A DNA stretch of 53,520 bases, taken from positions 1 to 53,520 of the forward strand of contig JAEFAI010000017.1 of NCBI GenBank assembly GCA_016291185.1, written 5' to 3'. This DNA comes from Bacteroidales bacterium. GTDB lineage: Bacteria > Bacteroidota > Bacteroidia > Bacteroidales > UBA932. Below are positions 34,001 to 41,502 of the stretch, piece after piece. The notes below the pieces were generated by a model. It made no database searches. It had not been told where the DNA came from and saw only the letters and a program-made list of their open reading frames with translations. The position numbers and the translations under genes are program-made. The stretch's first letter is position 1. Every line of letters starts with the position of its first letter.

Positions 34001-34861
34001 CTATTCCTCCCCTTCCGTTACAAGTTTGATGAAAATGTCGTTCATACGCGGCATCAGCTCCCGGTAGGAGTTGATCTGCACGCCGTCCTTCTCCAGGTAG
34101 GAGCGGAGCGTCGAGGTGCCGTCGGTCTCGCGCGGAAGGACCTCCGTGTGGCGGCCGTTCGCATCGGTCCAGACCAGCTCGACGTTGTTGTTGCCATAGT
34201 CGCGGCGGATCTGCTCCACGCCGCCGGTGATCACCAGACGGGACTTGTTGATCAGGGCGATGTTGTCGCACAGCTCCTCCACGGACTCCATGTTGTGCGT
34301 GGACAGGATGATGGTGGCGCCTTCGTTCTTGAGGCGCAGGATCTCCTGGCGGATGACCTCGGCGTTGACCGGATCAAAGCCGGAGAAAGGCTCGTCCAGA
34401 ATCATCAGCGAGGGCTTGTGGACCACGGTGGTGATGAACTGGAGCTTCTGGGCCATACCCTTGGAGAGCTCCTCCACCTTTTTGTCCCACCAGCTCTGGA
34501 TGCCGAAGCGCACGAACCAGTCCTTCAGGGCGGCCCGGGCGTCTGCGGCGGACATACCCTTCAGCTGGGCCAGGTACATAGCCTGGTCGCCAACCTTCAT
34601 CTTGCGGTAGAGGCCGCGCTCCTCGGGCATGTAGCCGATACGGGCCACGTCGTCCTGCGTGATGGGACGGCCGTTGAAGAGGACCTCTCCCGAGTTGGGA
34701 ATGGTAATACGGTTGATGATGCGGATCAGGGTCGTCTTACCGGCGCCGTTCGGGCCAAGCAGACCGAAGATCTGACCCTCGGGAATCTCGAGGCTGACGT
34801 GGTCAAGGGCCACCTTCTCCCCGAAATTCTTGCAGACGTTTTTACATTCTATAATTGCCAT
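34001..34861 (-). CDS. ABC transporter ATP-binding protein (NatA-like)
   Basis: 286 residues. Walker A GPNGAGKT, signature LSKGMAQK, Walker B LMILDEPFSG and the switch His in STHNMESVEE are all intact. The C-terminal extension (about 215-286) is the DUF4162-type domain found in NatA-like exporters. With the next gene it forms an exporter. A split 5'-nucleotidase follows in the same run. The GH51 gene ends 36 bp upstream, so read-through from there is possible. Confidence 0.92.
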   Translation of the reverse strand: MAIIECKNVCKNFGEKVALDHVSLEIPEGQIFGLLGPNGAGKTTLIRIINRITIPNSGEVLFNGRPITQDDVARIGYMPEERGLYRKMKVGDQAMYLAQLKGMSAADARAALKDWFVRFGIQSWWDKKVEELSKGMAQKLQFITTVVHKPSLMILDEPFSGFDPVNAEVIRQEILRLKNEGATIILSTHNMESVEELCDNIALINKSRLVITGGVEQIRRDYGNNNVELVWTDANGRHTEVLPRETDGTSTLRSYLEKDGVQINSYRELMPRMNDIFIKLVTEGEE

Positions 34862-34897
34862 AATACACTATTGAATCCAACAAACTTACACGGAATC

Positions 34898-36445
34898 CTA
34901 TTTCGCGGCGATCGCGACGACGCTGCACGGCGGCAGGGTCACTTCCAGGCCGGCCTTGGTGAGCTTGAAGTCCTTGAACGCGACGGGCTTCACGACGTCG
35001 GCCTTGCCGAAATCGTTGTAGTCGTGCACGTCCTTGGAGGTCAGCACGCGGGCGGAGAGGATGTTCTTCACGCCGGCCTCGTCGAAGGTCACGAGCACTT
35101 TCTTGGCCTTCTTGAGATCCGTATTGACCAGGGAGATGTGCATCTCGCCGTCCTTGCGGGACACGGTGGCGTCCACCTCCGGCACGGCGCACTCGCGCTC
35201 GGTCTTCACGTGGGCCGTCAGCACCTCGGAGTCGATGAACTCGGCGTCCTGGTGGACGTTGTACATCTCGAAGACGTGGTAGGTCGGGGTGAGGACCATC
35301 TCGGTCTCGTTGGTCAGGATCATCGACTGCAGCACGTTGACCACCTGGGCGATGTTGGCCATCTTCAGGCGGCGGGTGTACTTGTGGAAGATGTCGAAGT
35401 TGAGCGCGGCCACGATGGCGTCACGCATGGTGCTCTGCTGATACAGGTGGCCCGGATTCGTGTTCGGCTCCACGTCGAACCAGGTGCCCCACTCGTCGAG
35501 CAGCAGCCCGACCTGGCCGGACGGATCCAGTTCGTCCATGATCTCGATGTGCTTCTTGAGCACCGGCTCGACCTCGATGGTCTTGGCGAGGGTCCACCAG
35601 TACTCCTTGTCCGTGAACTTGGTCGCGGAGCCCTTGCTGCCGGTCCAGCCCTTGCAGGTGTAGTAGTGCAGGGAGATGCCGGCCATGCCCTTGCCCTCGA
35701 GGTTCTTCATCAGGACGCGGGTCCAGTTGTAGTCGTAGTCGGAGGCGCCGCTGGCGATCTTGTAGAGAATGTTATCGCCCTGGTCGCGCAGGTAGGTGCC
35801 GTAGCGGCGGAAGAGGTCGCTGTAGTACTCCGGCGTCATGTTGCCGCCGCAGCCCCAGGCCTCGTTGCCGATACCGAAGTATTTGACCTTCCAAGGCTTC
35901 TCGCGGCCGTTGGCACGGCGCAGGTCGGCCATCGGGGTCTTGGCGTCGGAAGTCATGTACTCCACCCACTTGGCCATTTCCTCGACGCTGCCGCTGCCCA
36001 CGTTGCCGCTGATATACGGCTCGATGCCGAGCATCTCGCAGAGGTTCAGGAACTCGTGCGTGCCGAAGCTGTTGTCCTCCAGGGTGCCGCCCCAGTTGTT
36101 GTTCGTCAGGTAGCCGCGCTTCTCCTGCGGGCCGATGCCGTCCATCCAGTGGTAGTCGTCGGCGAAGCAGCCGCCCGGCCAACGCATCACGGGGACTTTC
36201 AGGGTCTTGAGGGCCTCGAAAACGTCTTTGCGGTAGCCCTCGATGTTAGGGACAGAGGAATCCTTGCCGACCCAGAGGCCGCCGTAGATGCAGCGTCCGA
36301 GGTGCTCGGAGAACTGGCCGTAGAGCTCGGCGGGAATGGTCTGGCCGGTGCCGGCGTCGTGCACGCGCACGGTGGCGTCCTGCGCGAGCAGGGACGCGGA
36401 AGCGAGCAGGCAGGCACCTGCAAGCAGGGTGATGATTTTCTTCAT
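34898..36445 (-). CDS. GH51 alpha-L-arabinofuranosidase, secreted
   Basis: 515 residues with a signal peptide ([18 protein letters not shown]). The acid/base Glu195 in GIGNEAWG and the nucleophile Glu318 in LLLDEWGTW are the standard GH51 pair in a TIM barrel, followed by a C-terminal beta domain. It removes alpha-L-arabinofuranose from arabinan, arabinoxylan or their fragments, here in the periplasm. The arabinose it releases is the substrate of the pathway encoded at 43-49 kb. A -7 box lies at 36474-36481. Confidence 0.94.
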   Translation of the reverse strand: MKKIITLLAGACLLASASLLAQDATVRVHDAGTGQTIPAELYGQFSEHLGRCIYGGLWVGKDSSVPNIEGYRKDVFEALKTLKVPVMRWPGGCFADDYHWMDGIGPQEKRGYLTNNNWGGTLEDNSFGTHEFLNLCEMLGIEPYISGNVGSGSVEEMAKWVEYMTSDAKTPMADLRRANGREKPWKVKYFGIGNEAWGCGGNMTPEYYSDLFRRYGTYLRDQGDNILYKIASGASDYDYNWTRVLMKNLEGKGMAGISLHYYTCKGWTGSKGSATKFTDKEYWWTLAKTIEVEPVLKKHIEIMDELDPSGQVGLLLDEWGTWFDVEPNTNPGHLYQQSTMRDAIVAALNFDIFHKYTRRLKMANIAQVVNVLQSMILTNETEMVLTPTYHVFEMYNVHQDAEFIDSEVLTAHVKTERECAVPEVDATVSRKDGEMHISLVNTDLKKAKKVLVTFDEAGVKNILSARVLTSKDVHDYNDFGKADVVKPVAFKDFKLTKAGLEVTLPPCSVVAIAAK

Positions 36446-36473
36446 ATAATCATGAATTGTGATTGCAGTAGTA

Positions 36474-36481
36474 CAAATGTA
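36474..36481 (-). promoter_or_regulatory. -7 box (TACATTTG) of the GH51 gene
   Basis: An exact TAnnTTTG match on the minus strand, 28 bases before the GH51 start. It is back to back with the holA box. Confidence 0.5.
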
Positions 36482-36495
36482 AGAAGATTTTTGCG

Positions 36496-36503
36496 TAATT
36501 TTG
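36496..36503 (+). promoter_or_regulatory. -7 box (TAATTTTG) of holA
   Basis: An exact TAnnTTTG match that ends 7 bases before the holA ATG, predicting a leader of a few bases at most. Confidence 0.5.
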
Positions 36504-36510
36504 TGGTGAT

Positions 36511-37557
36511 ATGGCCAAAGTTTCCGTCAATATCGACGCACAGTGTGCGAAAATCCTCTCCGACGTGCGCGAGGGGCGCTTCAGCCCGCTCTATCTGCTG
36601 ATGGGCGACGAGCCTTATTACCCCGAAATGGTCTGCGACGCCATCGTGCAGGCCTGCATCCCCGAGGAGGAAAAGGACTTCAACGAGACCATTTGCTATG
36701 GCGGCGAAGTCACGGCCGCGCAGGTGGTTACGGCCGCCCGTCGTTTCCCGATGATGGCCGAGCGGCAGCTCGTGGTCGTCAAGGAGGCCCAGCAGATGAA
36801 GAGCATCGAAGAACTGGCCTTCTACTGCGCCGAGCCGCTGGACAGCACCGTGCTGGTGGTCCTGCTGCACGGCGCGTCCGTGGATAAGCGCAAGGCCTTC
36901 TACAAGGCCGCCCAGAAGGTAGGCGTGGTGGTCGATTCCCCCGCCCTGCGGGATTACGAAGTCCCGAACTGGATCCTCTCCTACTACAGCTCGCGCGGCC
37001 TGCAGATTGAGCCGCAGGCGGCCGCACTGCTCGCCGAATCCGTGGGCACGGACCTTTCCAAGATCGTCGTGGAGACGGACAAGCTCACCAAGGCCCTGCC
37101 GGAAGGCGCCACGCGCGTGAGCGTCGCCGACATTGAGCGAAATGTCGGTATCTCCCGGCAGTTCAGCATCTTCGAGCTCACCAAGGAGCTCTCCTACAAG
37201 CACGCCGCGCAGGCGCTCAAGATCGCCGCGCACCTGGGCAACAGCGCCAAGTTCGCCATGCCGATGGCCGTCAGCGCCCTCTTCACGCACTACAGCCGCA
37301 TCCTCAAATATGGCGCCCTGCTCGCAAAAGGCGGCTACCCCTCGCCCGAGGACAAGGCGCGCGCCCTCGCGGGCGTCAATCCCTATTTCTACAAGGAATA
37401 CGACACTGCCGTGCGCAACTACCCCGTCCCCAAGGCCATGGCCGCCGTCTCGCTCCTCTGCGACTACGACTACCTCGGCAAAGGCGGCGACGGCACCACC
37501 CTCGTCTCCGACGGCGAGCTCCTCACGGAACTCACCGCCAAACTCCTGAATCTGTAA
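36511..37557 (+). CDS. holA: DNA polymerase III subunit delta
   Basis: 348 residues matching the delta (HolA) clamp-loader subunit in length and layout. [14 protein letters not shown] lies at the start of the nucleotide-fold domain, [18 protein letters not shown] follows, and the helical C-domain contains the conserved [12 protein letters not shown]. Delta opens the beta clamp during loading. A second, diverged 90-bp fragment of this gene lies 1.6 kb downstream (38702-38812). A GC boundary falls right after the stop. Confidence 0.92.
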   Translation: MAKVSVNIDAQCAKILSDVREGRFSPLYLLMGDEPYYPEMVCDAIVQACIPEEEKDFNETICYGGEVTAAQVVTAARRFPMMAERQLVVVKEAQQMKSIEELAFYCAEPLDSTVLVVLLHGASVDKRKAFYKAAQKVGVVVDSPALRDYEVPNWILSYYSSRGLQIEPQAAALLAESVGTDLSKIVVETDKLTKALPEGATRVSVADIERNVGISRQFSIFELTKELSYKHAAQALKIAAHLGNSAKFAMPMAVSALFTHYSRILKYGALLAKGGYPSPEDKARALAGVNPYFYKEYDTAVRNYPVPKAMAAVSLLCDYDYLGKGGDGTTLVSDGELLTELTAKLLNL

Positions 37558-37582
37558 ATAAAAAAGCCGCCCGGCGGGCGGC
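37556..37582 (-). terminator. Intrinsic terminator of the small lipoprotein gene
   Basis: The stem GCCGCCC/GGGCGGC (37566-37582) is followed on the minus strand by TTTTTTATTT. It lies 9 bp past the stop of the minus-strand gene at 37591 and touches the end of holA. Confidence 0.75.
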
Positions 37583-37590
37583 CCTGCATA

Positions 37591-38169
37591 CTAGACACCA
37601 TTATAAAGAAGTGCCACCTCTTTAAGCGCCACTTTGAAAGACTGGCCGTCGCTATTGGTAGCACAGAGCGTTAACGAGCCTGTCAGGGAAGTATTCTCAT
37701 CATTACTATTCAACGAGCCAATCAGGCTGAAGTCCGATACCTCCTCATATATATAACACAGATCACTGTAATAATAGCACAATCGAACAGACCCGACTGC
37801 ATTCTTGGAATCTATTATCAATCGGCCGTCCCTTGACATTTTCCCAGGGAATCCCCTAAAGACAAAATCGACTCCAAAGGCCTCATAAACACTAAAACGT
37901 ATCCTTTCTGACGAAATTGTAAATTCCTCCATATCATGGAGATAATCACCATTATACCGGAGAAATTCCCTTTTTAGCGGGAGTATTGTTTGCCAAGGGC
38001 CCGTCAACTGCAGGACTACCGATTCATCCTGATTGTATTCACTGAAGAAGGCATCAGGTTTCAACTCATTCTCAGGAATGTTTGCAAATTTAGAACAAGC
38101 CGAAAAAACGCCCAAAGACGCCAGGCAGAGGACGCCCGATACAAAATAGAATAAATGCCTTATTTTCAT
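37591..38169 (-). CDS. Predicted lipoprotein of unknown function
   Basis: 192 residues. A lipobox signal (CLASLGVFSACSKF) is followed by a small beta-rich domain (VVLQLTGPWQTI; FTISSERIRFSVYEAF; SLTGSLTLCATNSDG) resembling lipocalin-like or calycin-type Bacteroidales lipoproteins, although I cannot assign a family. Codon use and base composition are markedly more AT-rich than in holA next door. The region upstream is relic-rich, so this may be part of an acquired patch. Confidence 0.7.
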   Translation of the reverse strand: MKIRHLFYFVSGVLCLASLGVFSACSKFANIPENELKPDAFFSEYNQDESVVLQLTGPWQTILPLKREFLRYNGDYLHDMEEFTISSERIRFSVYEAFGVDFVFRGFPGKMSRDGRLIIDSKNAVGSVRLCYYYSDLCYIYEEVSDFSLIGSLNSNDENTSLTGSLTLCATNSDGQSFKVALKEVALLYNGV

Positions 38170-38701
38170 AATCCCGTGTAATCCATTGAATACCGACCAA
38201 GTATATTGTCTATAAAATTATGAATTTGTTATTAATTATCAAAACGTGAGTTGTTCTGCAGACCCTGCCTCCGGAGCACTGGCAGGGAACACCGGCTGTT
38301 TATTTAGTTCACATATGTCGGTCCTTTTGAGGAGCATCTGTCCAACCCGAGTTAGAGATAGAATTGGAAAAGAAGGGCTAGTTCTCTCGTATTTGTTATT
38401 GTGAATGATTTAGCGGGAACAAGATAGTAATTATCAACCATTCTTACAAGGATAATCCCTTTTTTTTTCTAACAGGAGCCCACCCGAAATATTGGAATCA
38501 ATTGATTGTATTCCAATATATTATGGAGATAATGGGAACAAGTGTTAGATTTGGCGTTTCTAACACACCGCTTACATTTAAGCCTAATGAACGTTTATCG
38601 CACTCATTATCAGCATGTTGAGAAAAGCGCCAAAAGACCCTGCTTTGTTAGTTTTTTTCGGCCAAAACGGACAATAAAGGCTCGCCTGGTTCTTGACCGC
38701 G
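38170..38701. other. Low-GC non-coding stretch with several inverted repeats
   Basis: No convincing gene was found. Perfect inverted repeats occur at 38263-38287 (CCCTGCC/GGCAGGG), 38489-38519 (ATATTGGAAT/ATTCCAATAT, 11-base spacer) and 38542-38566 (GTGTTAGA/TCTAACAC). None is followed by a convincing T-run. They may be regulatory sites or remains of a mobile element. Confidence 0.4.
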
Positions 38702-38812
38702 GCCATGCGCGTGAGCGACTCCGACATCGAGCGCAACGGGGACAACTCCCGGCATTTCAGCATCTTCGAGCCCACCAAGGAGCTCTCCTACAAGCAGATT
38801 GCCGGGAAATAA
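38702..38812 (+). pseudogene. Relic fragment of a second holA
   Basis: The fragment reads AMRVSDSDIERNGDNSRHFS and on to a stop at 38810-38812. It aligns with the holA region at 37114-37200, with about 87 percent base identity over 90 bp by hand comparison. Only about 36 codons remain, ending in an early stop. It is therefore a remnant of a diverged holA copy, not a recent duplication of the neighbour. Confidence 0.75.
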
Positions 38813-38828
38813 ATAGCATCCCCAGGAT

Positions 38829-38951
38829 TTAGAACCGGAAGCCGACGCCGGCGAGGCCGAGTGTCGCAGAAAGGGAGGGAGAACGCGTTGAGATAAAGTG
38901 CTGTCGATATTCTACGGCGATACCGTCTTTTGACAGATTCTTTTGTTTCTG
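38829..38951 (-). pseudogene. C-terminal relic of an outer-membrane beta-barrel gene
   Basis: In this minus-strand frame about 40 codons are open before a stop upstream. The end reads SLSATLGLAGVGFRF and then stops, the alternating pattern and terminal Phe of an outer-membrane barrel's last strand. No start or signal peptide is present. It lies 16 bp from the holA relic, and its upstream part overlaps the fic operator repeats. Confidence 0.5.
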
Positions 38952-38993
38952 TCAAAAATTCACTAGATTTGACAGTTGAAAGAAAAACTGTCA
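38928..38993. promoter_or_regulatory. Nested TGACAG inverted repeats at the fic start
   Basis: TTTTGACAG/CTGTCAAAA (38928-38936 and 38949-38957) and TGACAGTT/AACTGTCA (38970-38977 and 38986-38993) are both perfect. The second ends 3 bases before the fic ATG at 38997. Four half-sites in 66 bp suggest a dimeric repressor site covering the promoter and start. Confidence 0.55.
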
Positions 38994-38996
38994 GAA

Positions 38997-40106
38997 ATGA
39001 AAGCATTCGACCGTAATATTCCTTACAACCAGCTGCCTCCTCTTCCTCCAGCCATTGAGTTGTATCGCGATGAGGAAGTCATAAACAAGCTGATGCTTGC
39101 CAGTCGCCGTCTTGCAGAACTGAAGGGGTTGGCATCCACACTTCCCAACCAGTCCATTTTTGTGAACACGATCGCACTGCGGGAGGCTAAGGCCAGTAGT
39201 GCCATAGAAAATATCTTCACGACAGATGATGAGCTCTACCGTTCGCTGTCTTATCAGGAAGATGATTATCTGGAGGGGCCGGCCAAAGAGATTCTCCACT
39301 ATCGGGAAGCACTCTGGAAGGGTTTTCAGAGAATCAAAGCAGAAAAGACGATGACCATTGACACGATTATCGATGTGTACCGGGAAGTCAAAAGGACTCA
39401 CGATAGCATTCGTCCCTATCAGGCCGAAGTGCTAATCAAAAAGAGAGGGTGGGGCTCTCTGGTTGCCGAGACTGTATACACGCCGCCCCGGGGAAAGGGA
39501 GTCGTTGAAAAGAAGACGGCTGAGCTCCTGGAGTTCCTGAATGATGATACCAAGTATCCGATAGATTCACTCCTGAAGATGGCTATGGCTCATTATCAGT
39601 TTGAGGCTATTCATCCCTTTCGGGACGGTAACGGAAGAACAGGCAGGATCCTTTGCATCTTATACCTGATTCAGAAACAACTGCTGGATTTACCGATTCT
39701 GTACCTTAGCGCATACATTCTTCAGAATAAGGATGAGTATTATTGGAATTTGAACGGAGTTACGGGCACTCTTCTTTGGAGATCCTGGATTCTGTATATG
39801 CTGGAAGCCGTCTCCCAAACAGTAGAATACACTATCGACAAAATACTCCGGATCAAAAGTTTAATGGAGAAAACCCAGGCGATGATGCAGGAGAACGGGT
39901 TGCCTGTGGGAAGGATGGACGTCCCGAAACTCTTTGAGCAGCCTTATGTCCGACCGAAGAACCTGCTCTCGGATAGGATCAAGAGTATTAACACAGCCAA
40001 AAAGTATTTATCCCAACTTGAATCTTTGGGAATGCTGACTAAAGAGAAGGTGGGGAAAGAGTATATCTGGTTTAATACGGATTTGATGACCATCCTGTCG
40101 GATTGA
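38997..40106 (+). CDS. Fic family protein AMPylase, class II with winged-helix end
   Basis: 369 residues. An N-terminal Fic-N region holds the inhibitory helix motif S67-S-A-I-E71-N72 of class II Fic proteins, whose Glu blocks the ATP site. The Fic core has HPFRDGNGRTGR (H206 to R217) with catalytic His206. The last about 80 residues (SDRIKSINTAKKYLSQLESL) look like a winged-helix DNA-binding domain. Such proteins transfer AMP to target proteins and restrain themselves. The winged helix and the TGACAG repeats at the start suggest autoregulation, which is inference. Base composition is AT-rich relative to the window. Confidence 0.9.
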   Translation: MKAFDRNIPYNQLPPLPPAIELYRDEEVINKLMLASRRLAELKGLASTLPNQSIFVNTIALREAKASSAIENIFTTDDELYRSLSYQEDDYLEGPAKEILHYREALWKGFQRIKAEKTMTIDTIIDVYREVKRTHDSIRPYQAEVLIKKRGWGSLVAETVYTPPRGKGVVEKKTAELLEFLNDDTKYPIDSLLKMAMAHYQFEAIHPFRDGNGRTGRILCILYLIQKQLLDLPILYLSAYILQNKDEYYWNLNGVTGTLLWRSWILYMLEAVSQTVEYTIDKILRIKSLMEKTQAMMQENGLPVGRMDVPKLFEQPYVRPKNLLSDRIKSINTAKKYLSQLESLGMLTKEKVGKEYIWFNTDLMTILSD

Positions 40107-40131
40107 CTTCACAAAGAATACCCGTATAAAC

Positions 40132-40160
40132 AAAAAAAGGCCGTCCCGGAGGGCGGCCTT
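40132..40160 (-). terminator. Intrinsic terminator of the araB to hpf run
   Basis: The stem AAGGCCGTCC/GGGCGGCCTT (40137-40146 and 40151-40160, one G-T mismatch) is followed on the minus strand by a run of seven T. It ends transcription 19 bp after the hpf stop. Confidence 0.8.
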
Positions 40161-40178
40161 GAAAGGGAGGGAGAACGG

Positions 40179-40472
40179 TTAATTCTCGAATTTCTTTTCT
40201 TTGACGCGGGTGAGCTTCTCCTTCATCGCGTCCACGGCTTCCGTGACGGCGTTCTCGAAGGTGTCAGCCTCCCGCTCGATAACGAGCTCCTCGCCAGGGA
40301 TGTGAATCTGGATCTTGGCGAGCTTGCCTTGTTTGAGATGATCTTCGAGCGCTACTTCGATCCCATTGGCCAGATCCTCGCAGAAACGGGACAGGCGCGA
40401 GACTTTCTTCTCCACGAAGGCGGTGAGCTGCTCACTGGCTTCGAACTTGAGGGCTTTGATCTTAATCTCCAT
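40179..40472 (-). CDS. hpf: Ribosome hibernation-promoting factor, short form
   Basis: 97 residues starting MEIKIKALKFEASEQLTAFV. The alternating beta-alpha pattern of the HPF/YfiA (RaiA) fold is clear: LEDHLKQGKLAKIQIHIPGE in the middle and DTFENAVTEAVDAMKEKL in the last helix. The C-terminal dimerisation domain of the long form is missing. It binds the 30S subunit in stationary phase. The start overlaps the xerC stop by 11 bp; this xerC-hpf order is common in Bacteroidales. Confidence 0.9.
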   Translation of the reverse strand: MEIKIKALKFEASEQLTAFVEKKVSRLSRFCEDLANGIEVALEDHLKQGKLAKIQIHIPGEELVIEREADTFENAVTEAVDAMKEKLTRVKEKKFEN

Positions 40473-41502
40473 GGTTACCATCGTTTTTTGCCCTTGGATG
40501 GGCGGATTTATACACTTTTTGCAGCCGCTCAATGGAATTGTGCGTATAGACCTGGGTCGCCGCAAGGGAGCTGTGGCCCAGCAATTCCTTGATGGAATTG
40601 AGGTCCGCCCCTCCGTCCAGCAGTTCCGTCGCCAGCGTGTGGCGAAGAACGTGCGGAGACTTGCGACCGCTGATGCTGTCGACCTGTCCGAGGGCCGCCT
40701 TGACCGCCCGGTCCACATAGACCGGATACAGCCTGGAGCCACGCGGGGTCTGCAGGAGCGGAGCTTCCGGAGCCTGGTCCGCGCATTTCAAAGAGTCAAC
40801 CGATTGTAAATATAGCGAAATTTCTTCACAAAGCGAAGGAGTCAGTGGAATTTCGCGCATTTTATCTCCTTTTCCGCGGACGCGAAGCACGCGGCGCGCG
40901 GTGTCAACCGAGTCGCGGTTCAGGGCGATCAGCTCGCTGCGGCGCAGGCCCGTACCATACAGCAGCCCAAGAATCATGCGTTCCAGCTGGGCTTCGTATT
41001 TCCCGTATTCGAGCACCCCTTGGGTGCGCTCGAAGTACTCTTGCATCGCCTCCTCCCGGTAGAACACCGGCAGGCGCTTCTCCTGCTTCGGACGGTTCAC
41101 CAGGCGCACCGGATTGCTCGTCAGCACGCCCTCCTTCATCAGGAATTTGCAGAATCCGCTCAGCACGCTCAGATGCAGGCTCACCGTCTTCGCACTCTCC
41201 CCTTTCTCATCCAGCAAATATACCTCATAAGAACGAATTGTCTGTACGTCCAGCGGAGCCTCAGCAAGGGCCTGCCCAGCAGAACCGTAGCCGCCCGTGG
41301 CTTCGTGAACAGGAGGGGCCCAGCCGTCAGGCTGGGAGGGATGAGCGCGTAGCGCGAAGTTCTGTCGGGCAGCGCCCTTGCAGGGCGAAGCTCCACCAGA
41401 AACGAATGCTAGGAATTCTGTCAGGACATCCCGGTAGATGCTGACGGTGCGCGCAGAGTAGCGCCGGACGGTGGCGAGGTAGGTCAGGTAGCGCTCGATC
41501 AT
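40462..41502 (-). CDS. Tyrosine recombinase XerC/D with palindrome-rich insert
   Basis: 346 residues. The catalytic set is complete: R187 in TGLRRSEL, Lys in GKGDK (near 211-214), H284 and R287 in HVLRH, H310 in LLGHSS and nucleophile Y319 in QVYTH. The N-terminal SAM-like domain is interrupted after FVSG (residue 36) by about 47 residues rich in Pro, Ala and Gly before LDVQTIRSYE. The family normally has about a dozen there. That insert is encoded by DNA full of short palindromes (41254-41394). Whether it tolerates the insert as a dimer-resolution recombinase is unknown. Confidence 0.88.
   Translation of the reverse strand: MIERYLTYLATVRRYSARTVSIYRDVLTEFLAFVSGGASPCKGAARQNFALRAHPSQPDGWAPPVHEATGGYGSAGQALAEAPLDVQTIRSYEVYLLDEKGESAKTVSLHLSVLSGFCKFLMKEGVLTSNPVRLVNRPKQEKRLPVFYREEAMQEYFERTQGVLEYGKYEAQLERMILGLLYGTGLRRSELIALNRDSVDTARRVLRVRGKGDKMREIPLTPSLCEEISLYLQSVDSLKCADQAPEAPLLQTPRGSRLYPVYVDRAVKAALGQVDSISGRKSPHVLRHTLATELLDGGADLNSIKELLGHSSLAATQVYTHNSIERLQKVYKSAHPRAKNDGNHGD
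41254..41394 (-). repeat. Palindrome-rich in-frame insert in xerC
   Basis: It holds CCCAGCC-GTCA-GGCTGGG (41319-41336), GCGC-GTA-GCGC (about 41346-41356) and CGCCCT-TGC-AGGGCG (41373-41387), all perfect. The interrupted protein stays open. No second copy of this element occurs in the window, so its repeat status needs a genome search. Confidence 0.5.

Noticed and set aside
32513..36601. A plus-strand open frame of 1362 codons opposite the ABC and GH51 genes
   Set aside because: It is the antisense shadow of four well-supported minus-strand genes; low-complexity His/Asp/Gly/Val composition is typical of GC-rich shadow frames.
38542..38832. A 96-codon plus-strand open frame covering the holA relic
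   Set aside because: The holA match is in another frame and this frame shows no protein-like pattern.
38997..40106. Fic toxin-antitoxin pair
   Set aside because: No separate antitoxin gene; the inhibitory helix is within the protein (class II).
40462..41502. Tyrosine recombinase as an integrase of a mobile element
   Set aside because: It is XerC-like, sits in the usual xerC-hpf order and has no element ends beside it.
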